Below, one piece after another: positions 56,100 to 64,000 of a stretch of 64,000 nt of DNA. The notes under the pieces were generated by a model. It saw nothing but the letters and a program-made list of their open reading frames with translations. It was not told where the DNA came from and did no database searches. This DNA is from Shimia sp. SK013 (GTDB lineage Bacteria > Pseudomonadota > Alphaproteobacteria > Rhodobacterales > Rhodobacteraceae), in contig NZ_LAJH01000005.1 in assembly GCF_001292625.1 (NCBI RefSeq), forward strand, positions 124,001 through 188,000. Reading direction: 5' to 3'. A program made the translations under genes and the position numbers. Position 1 is the first letter of the stretch. Every line of letters begins with the position of its first letter.

Positions 56100-56465
56100 T
56101 CATTGCAGATGTATCATCATGGCGAACACATCTTCGTTGCCGATTACCTCCGCAGTATGCCCCTTTCCAACGGTGTCCTCCATCAAAACCACATCACCTG
56201 GTTTCAAATTCATGCGTGTGCCGTCGCTGGTGCAGCCACTAAAATCACCAGACAACGTGACAAACAGTTGGCGGCGCGGTGTGGGATGCAGTTCGCTCGT
56301 CCATCCCGCCGGAAAACGCACGTAAATAGTTCCAGTGACTTCTGTCCGATCAGAAATTCCAAAGGCTGGGGCGGGCGGCGCGTAGTCAACGGGATTGAAA
56401 TCTACAGACATTTCTTCGACGCAGCTTTCGCCATTTTCGTCTGCGTACAATCTTAAATACTTCAC
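56100..56465 (-). CDS. Small cupin-fold protein
   Basis: This 121-residue protein has a cupin barrel with a reduced metal site (ELHPTPRRQLFVTLSG, then LKPGDVVLMEDTVGKGH). It starts at GTG 56465 with AAGGAG 7 bases upstream. Only one or two of the usual His ligands are kept in motif 1, so it may bind a ligand rather than catalyse. It stands alone in the gene-poor region. Confidence 0.72.
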   Translation of the reverse strand: MKYLRLYADENGESCVEEMSVDFNPVDYAPPAPAFGISDRTEVTGTIYVRFPAGWTSELHPTPRRQLFVTLSGDFSGCTSDGTRMNLKPGDVVLMEDTVGKGHTAEVIGNEDVFAMMIHLQ

Positions 56466-56725
56466 TGGACCTCTCCTTTAATAATTCTCTAAGTTGGGCG
56501 CAGGACGAGCAGTTCGGGATCAACCGGACATCCCCCTTTGGCACCATTCAATTGAGACTAGCAAAGTATCGTTGAGAGGTCGCGGCTTGATCCGCGGGCC
56601 ATTCCTCAAACGGTGTTCCGTCCGCACTGCTGCTCCCCAACCCCCAAGTTTCGCTGCAACTCCCATCGATGACCGCTTCTCACGCGGCATCGCAGCGATC
56701 GCGAGCTGTGCTCCCAGGCCGTTCG

Positions 56726-56759
56726 CCAGACTTTGCAAAGTACGCTATCTGCGCAGAGC
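56726..56759 (-). repeat. Intergenic repeat, arm 2 of a distant inverted pair
   Basis: The reverse complement of this segment matches 54092-54125 at 31 of 34 positions. The pair is about 2.6 kb apart and flanks the broken cyclase-hydrolase gene and the small cupin gene. Confidence 0.6.
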
Positions 56760-56933
56760 CGCCATTAAGGCTTGTCGCAGCTAATGGCCGCTAACCGCCC
56801 AAATGTCGCTTGGCCATGTCCGCTTCGGGCTGGGAGCCGCCATTAGACGAGTTTTGAGCCATCGTCAGTTCAGGGCCGTTCGCGACGTCCGGGGTCCTTG
56901 ACGTAGATGGCGGCTATGCGCAGCAAAGCTACC

Positions 56934-56965
56934 TTTGCAGAGTTTCGCAGGCGGCCCATTCCGGA
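56934..56965 (+). repeat. Intergenic repeat, relative of 58132-58163
   Basis: This 32-base segment beginning TTTGCAGAGT matches 58132-58163 at 25 positions in the same orientation. The two copies flank the broken LysR gene. Confidence 0.45.
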
Positions 56966-57028
56966 CCTGGGTGGGCGTGTTGTCTTGTTCTCAGCAAATG
57001 GATTGAATGAAGGGCGTTATTATTCGCT

Positions 57029-57861
57029 TCAGTTACAGGCGGCTGCGGCCGTCCTCATCACCTCATCGGCGATCGTTGAAACCTTGTCACGTAACCAAAT
57101 GTGGGCCGGATCGTTGGTGCTGCATTGATGCCAGCTTATGTATATTGTCATTGGATCTGAAGACTTTGGTAAAGGCGCCATTTCGAGCTCGCTCAGGACA
57201 CTCAGTTTCATGAGGTTCATTTCCGTTGCAAGAAACTCTAACCCTTTGACGAATGAGGGATTGAGTTGAAGTTTGGCACTGATATGCGCGTCGCGAATTC
57301 CTGATTTATCTATTCCGGAAAGTGCCCTTAAAGATGTCCCACCATCCGCAAGCCGCGCTGCAAGGTGGTCCGCCTGACAATACGCCTGCCATGTCCCAGG
57401 AGCATTTCGAACTGACCCGTCGAAAAAACACATCATCTGTCCGTGCAGAATCGGCTTTTTCACAATGTCCGTTGCGTCGGGTGGGAACGGTGTCAGCGCA
57501 AGATGACAGCGACCTTCGCGCACCACACCCGCAGTTGGATGACCGGAGAGTATAATCTCGAACGCGGCCGACACACCGTCACCACGCAGTTCGCGCAACA
57601 ACTGCGGAAAAATCAAATCGCGTTGCATGTCATTTGCCGCCACTATGAAAAAGGGGTCTTCAGTCTCTGGTTTGAAGTCGCGCTCGAAAGTGAGTTTCTG
57701 GAGGGTCTCCAGTGCATTTTGCACCGGAATCCCTAAAGAGTTCGCGGGTTTCGTTGGCTGCATTGCCTGACCCGAACGTACAAAAAGAGGATCGTCAAAA
57801 ATTCCCTGAGGCGAGCGAGCGCATGGCTGATCGTTGATTGAGCAACCCCAAGGTGATTGCA
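57029..57861 (-). pseudogene. LysR-family regulator, 5'-truncated and frameshifted
   Basis: The ligand-binding part (about 57029-57796) reads in one frame from FDDPLFVRSGQAMQP to the stop. The helix-turn-helix that should precede it (NHLGVAQSTISHALARLREF) is encoded at about 57858-57800 in another frame, and the two join if one T is added to the T5 run (complement of 57797-57801). In the helix-turn-helix frame a TAA lies at 57867-57865, so the first part of the DNA-binding domain is missing as well. The gene is therefore doubly broken. An ATG at 57887 is not linked to a full helix-turn-helix. Confidence 0.78.
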
Positions 57862-58213
57862 TTCTTAGGAAAGTTCAACGTCCTCATACGCCATTACGGA
57901 CCCAGCCAAATGGTCAGCGACGGCGAATACGGCCACGATTTGACCCAGTCTATCCGAAAGGTGGAAGAGGTGCGTCAAGCACAAGCTCTGCCATGGGGAT
58001 GTTCAACAATCTCAACTCGGGAGCTTGAGCCTTTTTAGGCCTCCAAGCAAAGTTTAAAACTAATGTTGAGCAGGTTGGAACGCATAGGAGACCTTGCTGC
58101 AAAACGCGGCGAATTCTCACTTACCGCCCGTTTTGCAGAGTGTCACGAACGGCCCAATCCAGAAGTCCAATTCCGCGACCTGCGCTGCGGATTCACTGTA
58201 GCGGACATTGAAA
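57862..58213. other. Gene-free stretch with inverted repeat
   Basis: These 352 bases hold no accepted gene. A 10-base perfect inverted repeat lies at 58097-58106 and 58129-58138 (CTGCAAAACG/CGTTTTGCAG), and a diverged repeat copy at 58132-58163. A short plus-strand frame from TTG 57838 (66 residues) overlaps the truncated LysR helix-turn-helix and is not supported. Confidence 0.45.
58132..58163 (+). repeat. Intergenic repeat, relative of 56934-56965
   Basis: This is the second copy of the 32-base segment beginning TTTGCAGAGT, with 25 of 32 positions identical to 56934-56965. Confidence 0.45.
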
Positions 58214-59095
58214 TTACCTCTGTTTCCGCAAGGATCGCAACTCTTTCGCCAGAAAGTCCACAAATCGTCTAACGCGGACGGTTTTTCTCAAATCCGAGTG
58301 CAACAAAATCCACAGAGACGGACCAGACGTTAATGCTGTTCCGGGCATTCGACGCAGGTTTGGGAAAACCGTTTCGAACAGTACCGGCATATGGGCCATG
58401 CCTAAGCCCAGCGTCACCAAACGCGTGCGCATGTAGCCGTCGGCGACTTCGTGGCGGATGGTCGCATTTGGGAATGGCTCAGCAGACAATCCACCAAATG
58501 CGGCGCCACTGGCTGGCAAGCCAATCCATGTAAGGCCCTCGCCATCAAGGCCGGCGTGCGGAACGACCTGTTCGAGATACTCCTTGCTGGCATATACGCC
58601 CAGATCAAATTGAAGGACCTTTTGCGCAACGACGTCATCAGCCACATCACGGGCGGCCCGCAAAGATACATCGGTTTCATCGTTCAGGATCGACTCGACC
58701 TCTGTGGTTAGGCGGAGTTCGATGTCGATTTCCGGATAGCGATCACTGAAACGCGTGATCATGGGGGCAACGATGTCGTAAGCCAAGGTGGGGGTCAGGG
58801 AGAAGCGGATCTTGCCCGTTTCGCTTCGGTCCAATCCTTCCACATGCTTGCGGGCCGCGATGACCTCGCGTTCTGCGGCCTCTGCCATAGGCAAGAGTGC
58901 CTCACCAAACTCGGTCAGCGTGAACCCGCGTCTGGACCGGTGGAATAGGCGCACGCCATAACTTGCCTCCAGCGTCTGGATGTTGCGGTTGATTGTGCCG
59001 TAATTCGCGCCGATCAACTGTGCGGCGGCCCGTAGGCTTCCTGCGCGCGCCACAGCAAGAAAGTGGGGTAGGAGTTCCCAGTCAAAAGTTCTCAT
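58214..59095 (-). CDS. LysR-family transcriptional regulator
   Basis: This 293-residue LysR protein has an N-terminal helix-turn-helix (LPHFLAVARAGSLRAAAQLIG, then YGTINRNIQTLEASYGVRLF) and a substrate-binding domain. The ATG at 59095 is the conserved start (MRTFDWELLPHFL); the frame to 59122 is not. It is divergent from the cytochrome b561 gene with a 116-base gap, so it likely controls that gene and itself. Confidence 0.9.
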   Translation of the reverse strand: MRTFDWELLPHFLAVARAGSLRAAAQLIGANYGTINRNIQTLEASYGVRLFHRSRRGFTLTEFGEALLPMAEAAEREVIAARKHVEGLDRSETGKIRFSLTPTLAYDIVAPMITRFSDRYPEIDIELRLTTEVESILNDETDVSLRAARDVADDVVAQKVLQFDLGVYASKEYLEQVVPHAGLDGEGLTWIGLPASGAAFGGLSAEPFPNATIRHEVADGYMRTRLVTLGLGMAHMPVLFETVFPNLRRMPGTALTSGPSLWILLHSDLRKTVRVRRFVDFLAKELRSLRKQR

Positions 59096-59211
59096 GTTTC
59101 TCTCATGTAACATGGTGTTCAATCTGTTTCATATCAGGTGTGATTGAGGCTTGATATAGAAAGCTCAAATGTCCCGTCGCGCACGGGCGTGATCCCTTCA
59201 GGAGTTGAGAT

Positions 59212-59742
59212 ATGAAACGCTACCATCCCGTTCTCGTTGGTCTACATTGGCTTGTTGCGGCCATGATCATCATCGCCTTGTTCATTGGCGGTCCCGGATT
59301 GGTCGCCTTGGAGAACGACGACCCCACCAAATTATTTGGGCTGACAGGTCACATGATCTGGGGGCTGGTCGTCGGAGCGTTCATGCTTGTTCGATTGACC
59401 ATGCGGCTGCTCTCCAGCAATCCGCCCGCTGCGGATGCTGGAAAAAAAGTGCTGAACTCAGGCGCGAAGGCGGCCCATCTCGGCCTCTATGTTCTTGTCC
59501 TTGCCATGGTCGCCAGCGGTATTGGCATCGCAATATCAGCTGACTTGTTTGAAATCGCTTTTGGTCAATCCGGCGCGCCTTTGCCTGCTGATTTCAGTGT
59601 GTTCAAGGCCCGGATGGTGCATGGGGCCATCGCGACGTTGCTGATGATCCTGATCGCTATGCATGTTGCGGGTTGGGCCTATCACCAGTTCTATCTGCGT
59701 GACGGCTTGATCCGCCGGATGTGGTTCGGGAAACGTATGTGA
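59212..59742 (+). CDS. Cytochrome b561-family membrane protein
   Basis: This 176-residue protein with four membrane helices has haem-ligand His residues in VGLHWLVA, LTGHMIWG, AAHLGLYVL and AMHVAGWAYH, as in bacterial cytochrome b561. It moves electrons between quinol and a periplasmic or membrane partner. A good ribosome site (AGGAG) precedes the ATG. It follows the divergent LysR gene and precedes the DUF4345 gene by 133 bases. Confidence 0.9.
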   Translation: MKRYHPVLVGLHWLVAAMIIIALFIGGPGLVALENDDPTKLFGLTGHMIWGLVVGAFMLVRLTMRLLSSNPPAADAGKKVLNSGAKAAHLGLYVLVLAMVASGIGIAISADLFEIAFGQSGAPLPADFSVFKARMVHGAIATLLMILIAMHVAGWAYHQFYLRDGLIRRMWFGKRM

Positions 59743-59875
59743 CACACGACACCGATCCATTCCGGCCGGTTAATGCGTCGCAGAGCTCGTCGGTGCTGGC
59801 AGGGACTTTCGAACAATGTCCTTGAAGCGCCGGACGACTTCATGTTCACGTTTGCGATAAAGCGGGAGAAATAAA

Positions 59876-60277
59876 ATGGAAATATTCCAAATAGTCGTAC
59901 TGGTTGCATCGGGGGCGTTGTTGGTCTTTGCGGGGATGGGACGCCTTGTAAAGCCTGAGGGGTCCGTTTGTCTGGACACCTATCTTGCGGATGCTGCGAA
60001 CGATCTGCGCAGTGACCCGGACCTTATTAGTGAAATGCGCGGCGCGGGTGTGATTACCGCAGTTTTCGGCGCAATCATCTTGCTTGGCGTGGTGAGCCCG
60101 GATTTCAGGCTGACATCGTTTGTTTGCGCAACGGTGTTTTATCTGGGCTATGCTTTTGGACGAGGCTTTAGCTGGATCAAAGATGGCAAGCCGACCAAAC
60201 GGACTAGATTGGGATTTGGTTTTGAAGCTGTCCTGGGCACCCTCAGCGCAATTTGCCTCATCAACATTCTGGGCTGA
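59876..60277 (+). CDS. DUF4345 membrane protein
   Basis: This 133-residue protein with four predicted helices has a DUF4345 pattern (FAGMGRLVKPEG near 18, then EMRGAGVITAVFGAIILLG). The function is unknown. GGGAG precedes the ATG. Confidence 0.75.
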   Translation: MEIFQIVVLVASGALLVFAGMGRLVKPEGSVCLDTYLADAANDLRSDPDLISEMRGAGVITAVFGAIILLGVVSPDFRLTSFVCATVFYLGYAFGRGFSWIKDGKPTKRTRLGFGFEAVLGTLSAICLINILG

Positions 60278-60493
60278 CTGACCTATCAGCCGCGGGCGTG
60301 GTCTAGAACGGCCTGCGCTGGTTAAATCGACGCCACATTTTAGCTTCGTCGAAGCCGACATCCGCGTGTTGCGCGGAAATCCCAACCGTCGAAGGTTTGC
60401 TATTTGGGCGACTGCAGCCCGGGCCAATGCCAGCGATGCGCATTGCTTTTCTGCTTCACTAGCCCCGTGTGTTTGATGCCAGGGATGGGCCTC

Positions 60494-62797
60494 TTACGGT
60501 TCATCTGGAATTGGTTTTGGAGGTCCCGTGGGTGCTCCTGCTGCTTCTTGTGCCGCACCTGCAACCGCGGCTCTTTGATCTTCGGTCAAATGTTCGCCAC
60601 CGTCGATTTCGACTTTAACGTTGCGCTCTGCCATCCGAATTCCGTTGGCCTCAAACACATCTCTGACTTTTTGATAGGCGTCGCGGCGGACCAGCCATTG
60701 TTCCCCCGGTTTGGTCATGAACTTCACGCCGACCACCATGTTGAACTCTTCCATACGACGCACGCCCTGCGATTTCAGCGTGCTCAGGATCGATTGGCCA
60801 TAATGCTCGTTTGCCTGCAGTTCTGCGCCCACCTTTTTGACCAGCTTTTTGACAAGCTGTAGATCGGTGTCGAATGGCACCCGGAATTCGAGCTTCATGA
60901 TCACCCAGTCGCGACTGTGGTTTGTCAGGCTTTTGAGCTCCCCATAGGGCACCGTGTGTACCTTGCCACGGTGGTGGCGGATTCGCATGGAACGCACCGA
61001 AATGCTTTCGACCGTGCCCATCAGGTCTCCGACTTCGATGTATTCTCCGAGCCGGAATGCGTCGTCGATAAGAAAGAAAATGCCCGCCACAATATCGCGT
61101 ACCAATGATTGGGTGCCAAAGCCGATGGCGATGCCGACAATACCGGCGCCGGCAAGGATTGGCGCGATGTTCACGCCGGACGCGCTGAGCACGCTCAGGA
61201 CGACCATGATCAGAAGTGTTACCATCAGAATGGTGCGCAGTAGGGGGAGTAGTGTGATCATGCGGGCTTCGGGACCGGGGGCTTGCCCGTCCACCGGCGG
61301 CTCGTAATCCGCGATCCGCTTGTCGATCACTGTCTTCGCCCATGTCCATACGAGATCAGCCAAAAGCAGCGCCACAATGCTGTCGATCAATACTTCGAGC
61401 GCACGCCCAACGAAGCTGCGGTCTGAGGACAGATCAAAGATGTTAACGCCCCATGCATTGGAAAGCGTCAGAACGGCCGTCATGATGAAGACGAAGCGCG
61501 CGGCACGTTGCACGATTGGGCGGGTGGCCACGTATGGATCGGCAAATTCGGGGACGTTGGGCTGGGGCTCCCCCTCCAGCGTCTCGCTGGCGCCTTCGGC
61601 AGCTGCGAATTCATCCAGAGCTTTCTGAGCCTCTTCCATGTGTTGGGAGTGCAGGGCAGCGGTTGACTGATCAAAGAAATGATCAATCCAGCCTCGCAAT
61701 AGCTTCAATCCGGGAACCGTGAGACCGATGACAAGCACGGCCCACATCAGGGCAAATAAACCAGCCAGCCAAAGTGCGAAGACAACGCCGGTCAGGATCA
61801 GAAGGAAGTTGCGCCAAAGCAGGACGGTTTTGGGGGGCGTCTGGAGATCGCACATTGACGGGATACGCTTGAATGCGACCCAAATGCAGGCCCAAACCAC
61901 CAAGACAACAAACAGCGCCAATACGATGGTCTGCGCCAGTGCGACCGTGGCAAGGCTGCTGTCTATGTCCATGCCATGCTGTTCAACAACGCGGTTCAAC
62001 AAGAAGGACATCGCAAAGGCCAGCACGACAGCGAAAGATAGAATGCAAACCAGTCTATGCAGGAACATCGCGGCTTCTGTGCCATAGGGCACGAGCCTTA
62101 GTTCCGGGGCCCGCGGGGCCTGAAAAAACAGCGATATGGTTATCAAAATTCGGAACATGAGCACAGCAACCAACAGGTCCAGCACGACACTTTCCAGCAG
62201 CGGGTGCCAGTCGAAGCTGTCAAAGGCGCCGATACTACCGATGGCGAAGATACCGAGGCCCGCAAAAATGATGGCGGCCCGGATCGACGCGCCGAGCAGT
62301 TTCTCGGAAGGGGCGTCTTTTGGGGACTGTTCCAGCCGCAAAAGCGGATAGCGCAGGAGCTGACGATACAGCCATTCAACCCCAAAACCAATCAGCAGGA
62401 AGATCAGAATGTAGGTGACGGTTCGAACTTTTTGTCCATTGGACAGTTCAGTGTTCCAGACATCGGCCAGCACAGCCGGCATTTGAGGCAATACTTCCCA
62501 CGCCAGCACCAACGATCGGGCGCGGGTGGCAATCCGTTCCAGCTGTGCGTCAACTTGTTCTCGTAATGTCAGGGCCGGTCCGGCGTCGAGTGTCCCATCC
62601 GAGTTGGCGCTTTCGCTTATCCATGTCTGAATGGTGGGGTCACCCAATAAGCGAAGGAATTCTTTCACGTCATTGGGGGAGGGGTCGGGAACCACGGCGG
62701 ACTGGGAACTGCCGGAGCTTGGCACAAATTGAGCGTGCGCGGTTGCCGCGAAACCAGAGAGGACAAGAACAGAAAGTGCAATTCGAAGCCACCCCAT
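60494..62797 (-). CDS. Large MscS-family mechanosensitive channel
   Basis: About 767 residues: signal peptide (to AHA, about 23), a periplasmic domain, about eight to ten membrane helices, then the MscS core (ILAGAGIVGIAIGFGTQSL, then GIFFLIDDAFRLGEYIEVGD) and the cytoplasmic cage, with a Pro-rich end. This size matches the MscK/YbiO-type large MscS proteins. It overlaps the stop of the upstream 2Fe-2S gene by one base (TGATG), so the two are co-translated. It protects against osmotic downshock; ties to redox are inferred from the operon. Confidence 0.9.
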   Translation of the reverse strand: MGWLRIALSVLVLSGFAATAHAQFVPSSGSSQSAVVPDPSPNDVKEFLRLLGDPTIQTWISESANSDGTLDAGPALTLREQVDAQLERIATRARSLVLAWEVLPQMPAVLADVWNTELSNGQKVRTVTYILIFLLIGFGVEWLYRQLLRYPLLRLEQSPKDAPSEKLLGASIRAAIIFAGLGIFAIGSIGAFDSFDWHPLLESVVLDLLVAVLMFRILITISLFFQAPRAPELRLVPYGTEAAMFLHRLVCILSFAVVLAFAMSFLLNRVVEQHGMDIDSSLATVALAQTIVLALFVVLVVWACIWVAFKRIPSMCDLQTPPKTVLLWRNFLLILTGVVFALWLAGLFALMWAVLVIGLTVPGLKLLRGWIDHFFDQSTAALHSQHMEEAQKALDEFAAAEGASETLEGEPQPNVPEFADPYVATRPIVQRAARFVFIMTAVLTLSNAWGVNIFDLSSDRSFVGRALEVLIDSIVALLLADLVWTWAKTVIDKRIADYEPPVDGQAPGPEARMITLLPLLRTILMVTLLIMVVLSVLSASGVNIAPILAGAGIVGIAIGFGTQSLVRDIVAGIFFLIDDAFRLGEYIEVGDLMGTVESISVRSMRIRHHRGKVHTVPYGELKSLTNHSRDWVIMKLEFRVPFDTDLQLVKKLVKKVGAELQANEHYGQSILSTLKSQGVRRMEEFNMVVGVKFMTKPGEQWLVRRDAYQKVRDVFEANGIRMAERNVKVEIDGGEHLTEDQRAAVAGAAQEAAGAPTGPPKPIPDEP

Positions 62798-63957
62798 CAA
62801 ACTGTCCCCTCCGATTGCTCAAGCGGGCGTCGTTTCTCCGAATAGTCCAAATTCGAATAGTCCGGCTCAATGACCCGTTCGACCTCTAGTGCGCCACCTG
62901 TTGGCTTTATCTGACATGCCAACCGTTCGTTTGGTCCGGCGTTCCAGTGGGCCAGAACTTTGGCCTCCATATCTGTGGGTGGCGCAAGGTTCTCTGCCCC
63001 CGCGAAGACTGTGACACGACAGGTGCCGCAGCGGCCACGCCCGCGGCAGACGCTCGCGTGTGGCAGGTTGTTGTTCCTCGCCGCCTCAAGAAGGGTTAGT
63101 CCGGCCTCCGCCTCAAAAGTCTCAGTGCGCGCGCCTCTGTAGGTTACCTGTGCCACGCCTTTTTTCAGGCTGCGCAAACGGAGCCAACGTGCGAGGAACG
63201 CCAAAGCGATGAAGCCCAGAGACAGGCGGGTTGCAAATTTCTGACTGTCATTTGCCTTATCAATGATTGCCTGGATCGCTTCGGGCGCAGCCGTGGGGCC
63301 AGCTGCATTTGGGTCAGTCGTGAGAACAAAGCCCATGCCACCTTCGCTAACCGGAATAATCTGGCGACCTGCTTCAACATAACCCAGCATCGCGAGCGTC
63401 GGCAGAGCGACAACAAATGGATAGAAAAACCGCATTATCCGCGTTGATCCGTCCCGCGACTGAAGCCAAGTGTAAACTCCGATCGCGCCGTGTATCCATG
63501 CAACGACCAGCATGACCACCTGTTGCAATCCGTCAAAGGGCGAGACCACCCAGAATTGGCCGAGCACCAGAGCGTAAGTTGGCTCAAGACCAATTTCTTT
63601 CGCAGCCATCACGCCAAAAACATGCTTTGCCAACAGGGGGATGATCAGAATGCCCGCGATCATCTGCGCCATATCATAAGCGGGAACACGAAGAGTGTTA
63701 CGCCAGTAAAGCGACAACAAAGCCAGCAGGAAATGCAATATCAGCGACACTTGCAGCAGGATCTTGAGCGGCAAAATACTTGACCAAACACCGCTGAGTG
63801 CCCACCGCCAATCTTCCATGACTTGAACTGAAATCAGTCCCAGAGCCAGATTTGCAAGGTGCATGGTGATAAATACGAACATCACAAGGCCTGTGACGAT
63901 CATTGCACGCAACCGGAATGCAGCGAGCCAGGGAGTGGCGTTAGTTGTCGTGGCCAT
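62797..63957 (-). CDS. Membrane protein with diheme-B-like anchor and 2Fe-2S ferredoxin domain (CyaC-like, no cyclase)
   Basis: About 386 residues: a six-helix membrane domain with four His at about 33, 75, 112 and 156 (MHLANLAL, LHFLLALL, AKHVFGVM, WIHGAIGV), then a further helix and a plant-type [2Fe-2S] domain with Cys at about 304, 310, 313 and 348. This matches the sensor part of Sinorhizobium CyaC, a quinone-responsive diheme-B/[2Fe-2S] adenylate cyclase, but the chain ends after the ferredoxin domain and has no cyclase. The ATG at 63957 has AGAGGA 7 bases upstream; the frame is also open to the window edge. It is co-translated with the MscS channel gene. Confidence 0.82.
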   Translation of the reverse strand: MATTTNATPWLAAFRLRAMIVTGLVMFVFITMHLANLALGLISVQVMEDWRWALSGVWSSILPLKILLQVSLILHFLLALLSLYWRNTLRVPAYDMAQMIAGILIIPLLAKHVFGVMAAKEIGLEPTYALVLGQFWVVSPFDGLQQVVMLVVAWIHGAIGVYTWLQSRDGSTRIMRFFYPFVVALPTLAMLGYVEAGRQIIPVSEGGMGFVLTTDPNAAGPTAAPEAIQAIIDKANDSQKFATRLSLGFIALAFLARWLRLRSLKKGVAQVTYRGARTETFEAEAGLTLLEAARNNNLPHASVCRGRGRCGTCRVTVFAGAENLAPPTDMEAKVLAHWNAGPNERLACQIKPTGGALEVERVIEPDYSNLDYSEKRRPLEQSEGTV

Positions 63958-64000
63958 GATGGCATCCTCTGGTGTGCTTAAAGCTACGCGGTCAAGCATT

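Larger units (their letters stand above)
56466..57028. other. Gene-free stretch with repeats
   Basis: No convincing gene was found in 563 bases. It contains the inverted partner of the 54092 repeat (56726-56759) and one copy (56934-56965) of a second repeat also present at 58132-58163. Open frames here lack ribosome sites. Confidence 0.5.

Noticed and set aside
57838-58038. Plus-strand 66-residue frame (TTG start)
   Set aside because: Its first part is antisense to the recognisable LysR helix-turn-helix, it has no clear ribosome site, and I recognise no family.
1-64000. tRNA, rRNA, CRISPR arrays, toxin-antitoxin pairs, phage or transposase genes
   Set aside because: None was recognised on reading both strands; absence of tRNA cannot be guaranteed without a dedicated search.

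Overview
The window looks like chromosomal DNA of a marine alphaproteobacterium of the Rhodobacterales (roseobacter group). This is judged from the high GC content, the gene families and their order (NasT/NasS with an ATP-driven nitrate transporter, a ureDABCEFG operon with a DUF3995 gene, DctPQM, BioMNY, a glycine-cleavage-T-fused FAD dehydrogenase), and a short intergenic hairpin followed by TATTT that I associate with this order. No ribosomal RNA, tRNA, CRISPR array, prophage or intact insertion sequence was seen.

Layout. 1-8175 (minus): nitrate assimilation, transcribed nasT-nasS-(leader RNA)-nrtA-nrtB-nrtCD-globin-nirB; nirB runs off the left edge. 8334-17226 (minus): a catabolic and transport operon with an M20 amidohydrolase, a dipeptide-type ABC transporter, a cupin, an aldehyde dehydrogenase and a short-chain dehydrogenase. 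It diverges from a PAS-LuxR regulator across a perfect palindrome. 17872-22415: a DXD glycosyltransferase whose 5' end lacks a normal start codon, an AraC regulator, two small proteins and ilvD. 22498-27083 (minus): biotin ECF transporter BioM-BioN-BioY followed by an acyl-CoA ligase and an atypical thiolase. 27245-30995 (minus): a FAD oxidoreductase, a glycosyltransferase and a FdtA-like cupin, then a TraB/GumN protein. 31058-34199 (minus): TRAP transporter dctPQM. 34313-40950 (minus): a urease operon carrying four extra genes. 41191-53779: housekeeping and oxidative genes (rpe, a D-2-hydroxyacid dehydrogenase, thpR, ggt, a FAD-linked oxidase, an epimerase, panBC, a dimethylglycine-dehydrogenase-like enzyme). 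53800-58200: a gene-poor stretch with two genes broken by frameshifts and degraded repeats. 58214-63957: a LysR regulator divergent from cytochrome b561, a DUF4345 protein, and an operon pairing a diheme/[2Fe-2S] membrane protein with a large MscS-type channel.

How the genes work together. Nitrate is bound by NrtA and imported by NrtB/NrtCD. NasS senses it and releases NasT, which should act on the two-hairpin leader RNA placed just before a terminator upstream of nrtA. NirB reduces the nitrite formed. Urease and its accessory proteins release ammonia from urea, so two nitrogen-assimilation routes lie in one window. BioMNY imports biotin or a precursor, and the linked ligase and thiolase suggest CoA-dependent handling of a dicarboxylate-like precursor.

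The points most worth checking are the leader RNA of nrtA, the asymmetric ATP sites of the fused NrtCD, the CyaC-like redox sensor without a cyclase beside MscS, the Cys-less thiolase, and the paired T5-run frameshifts in the 54-58 kb region.
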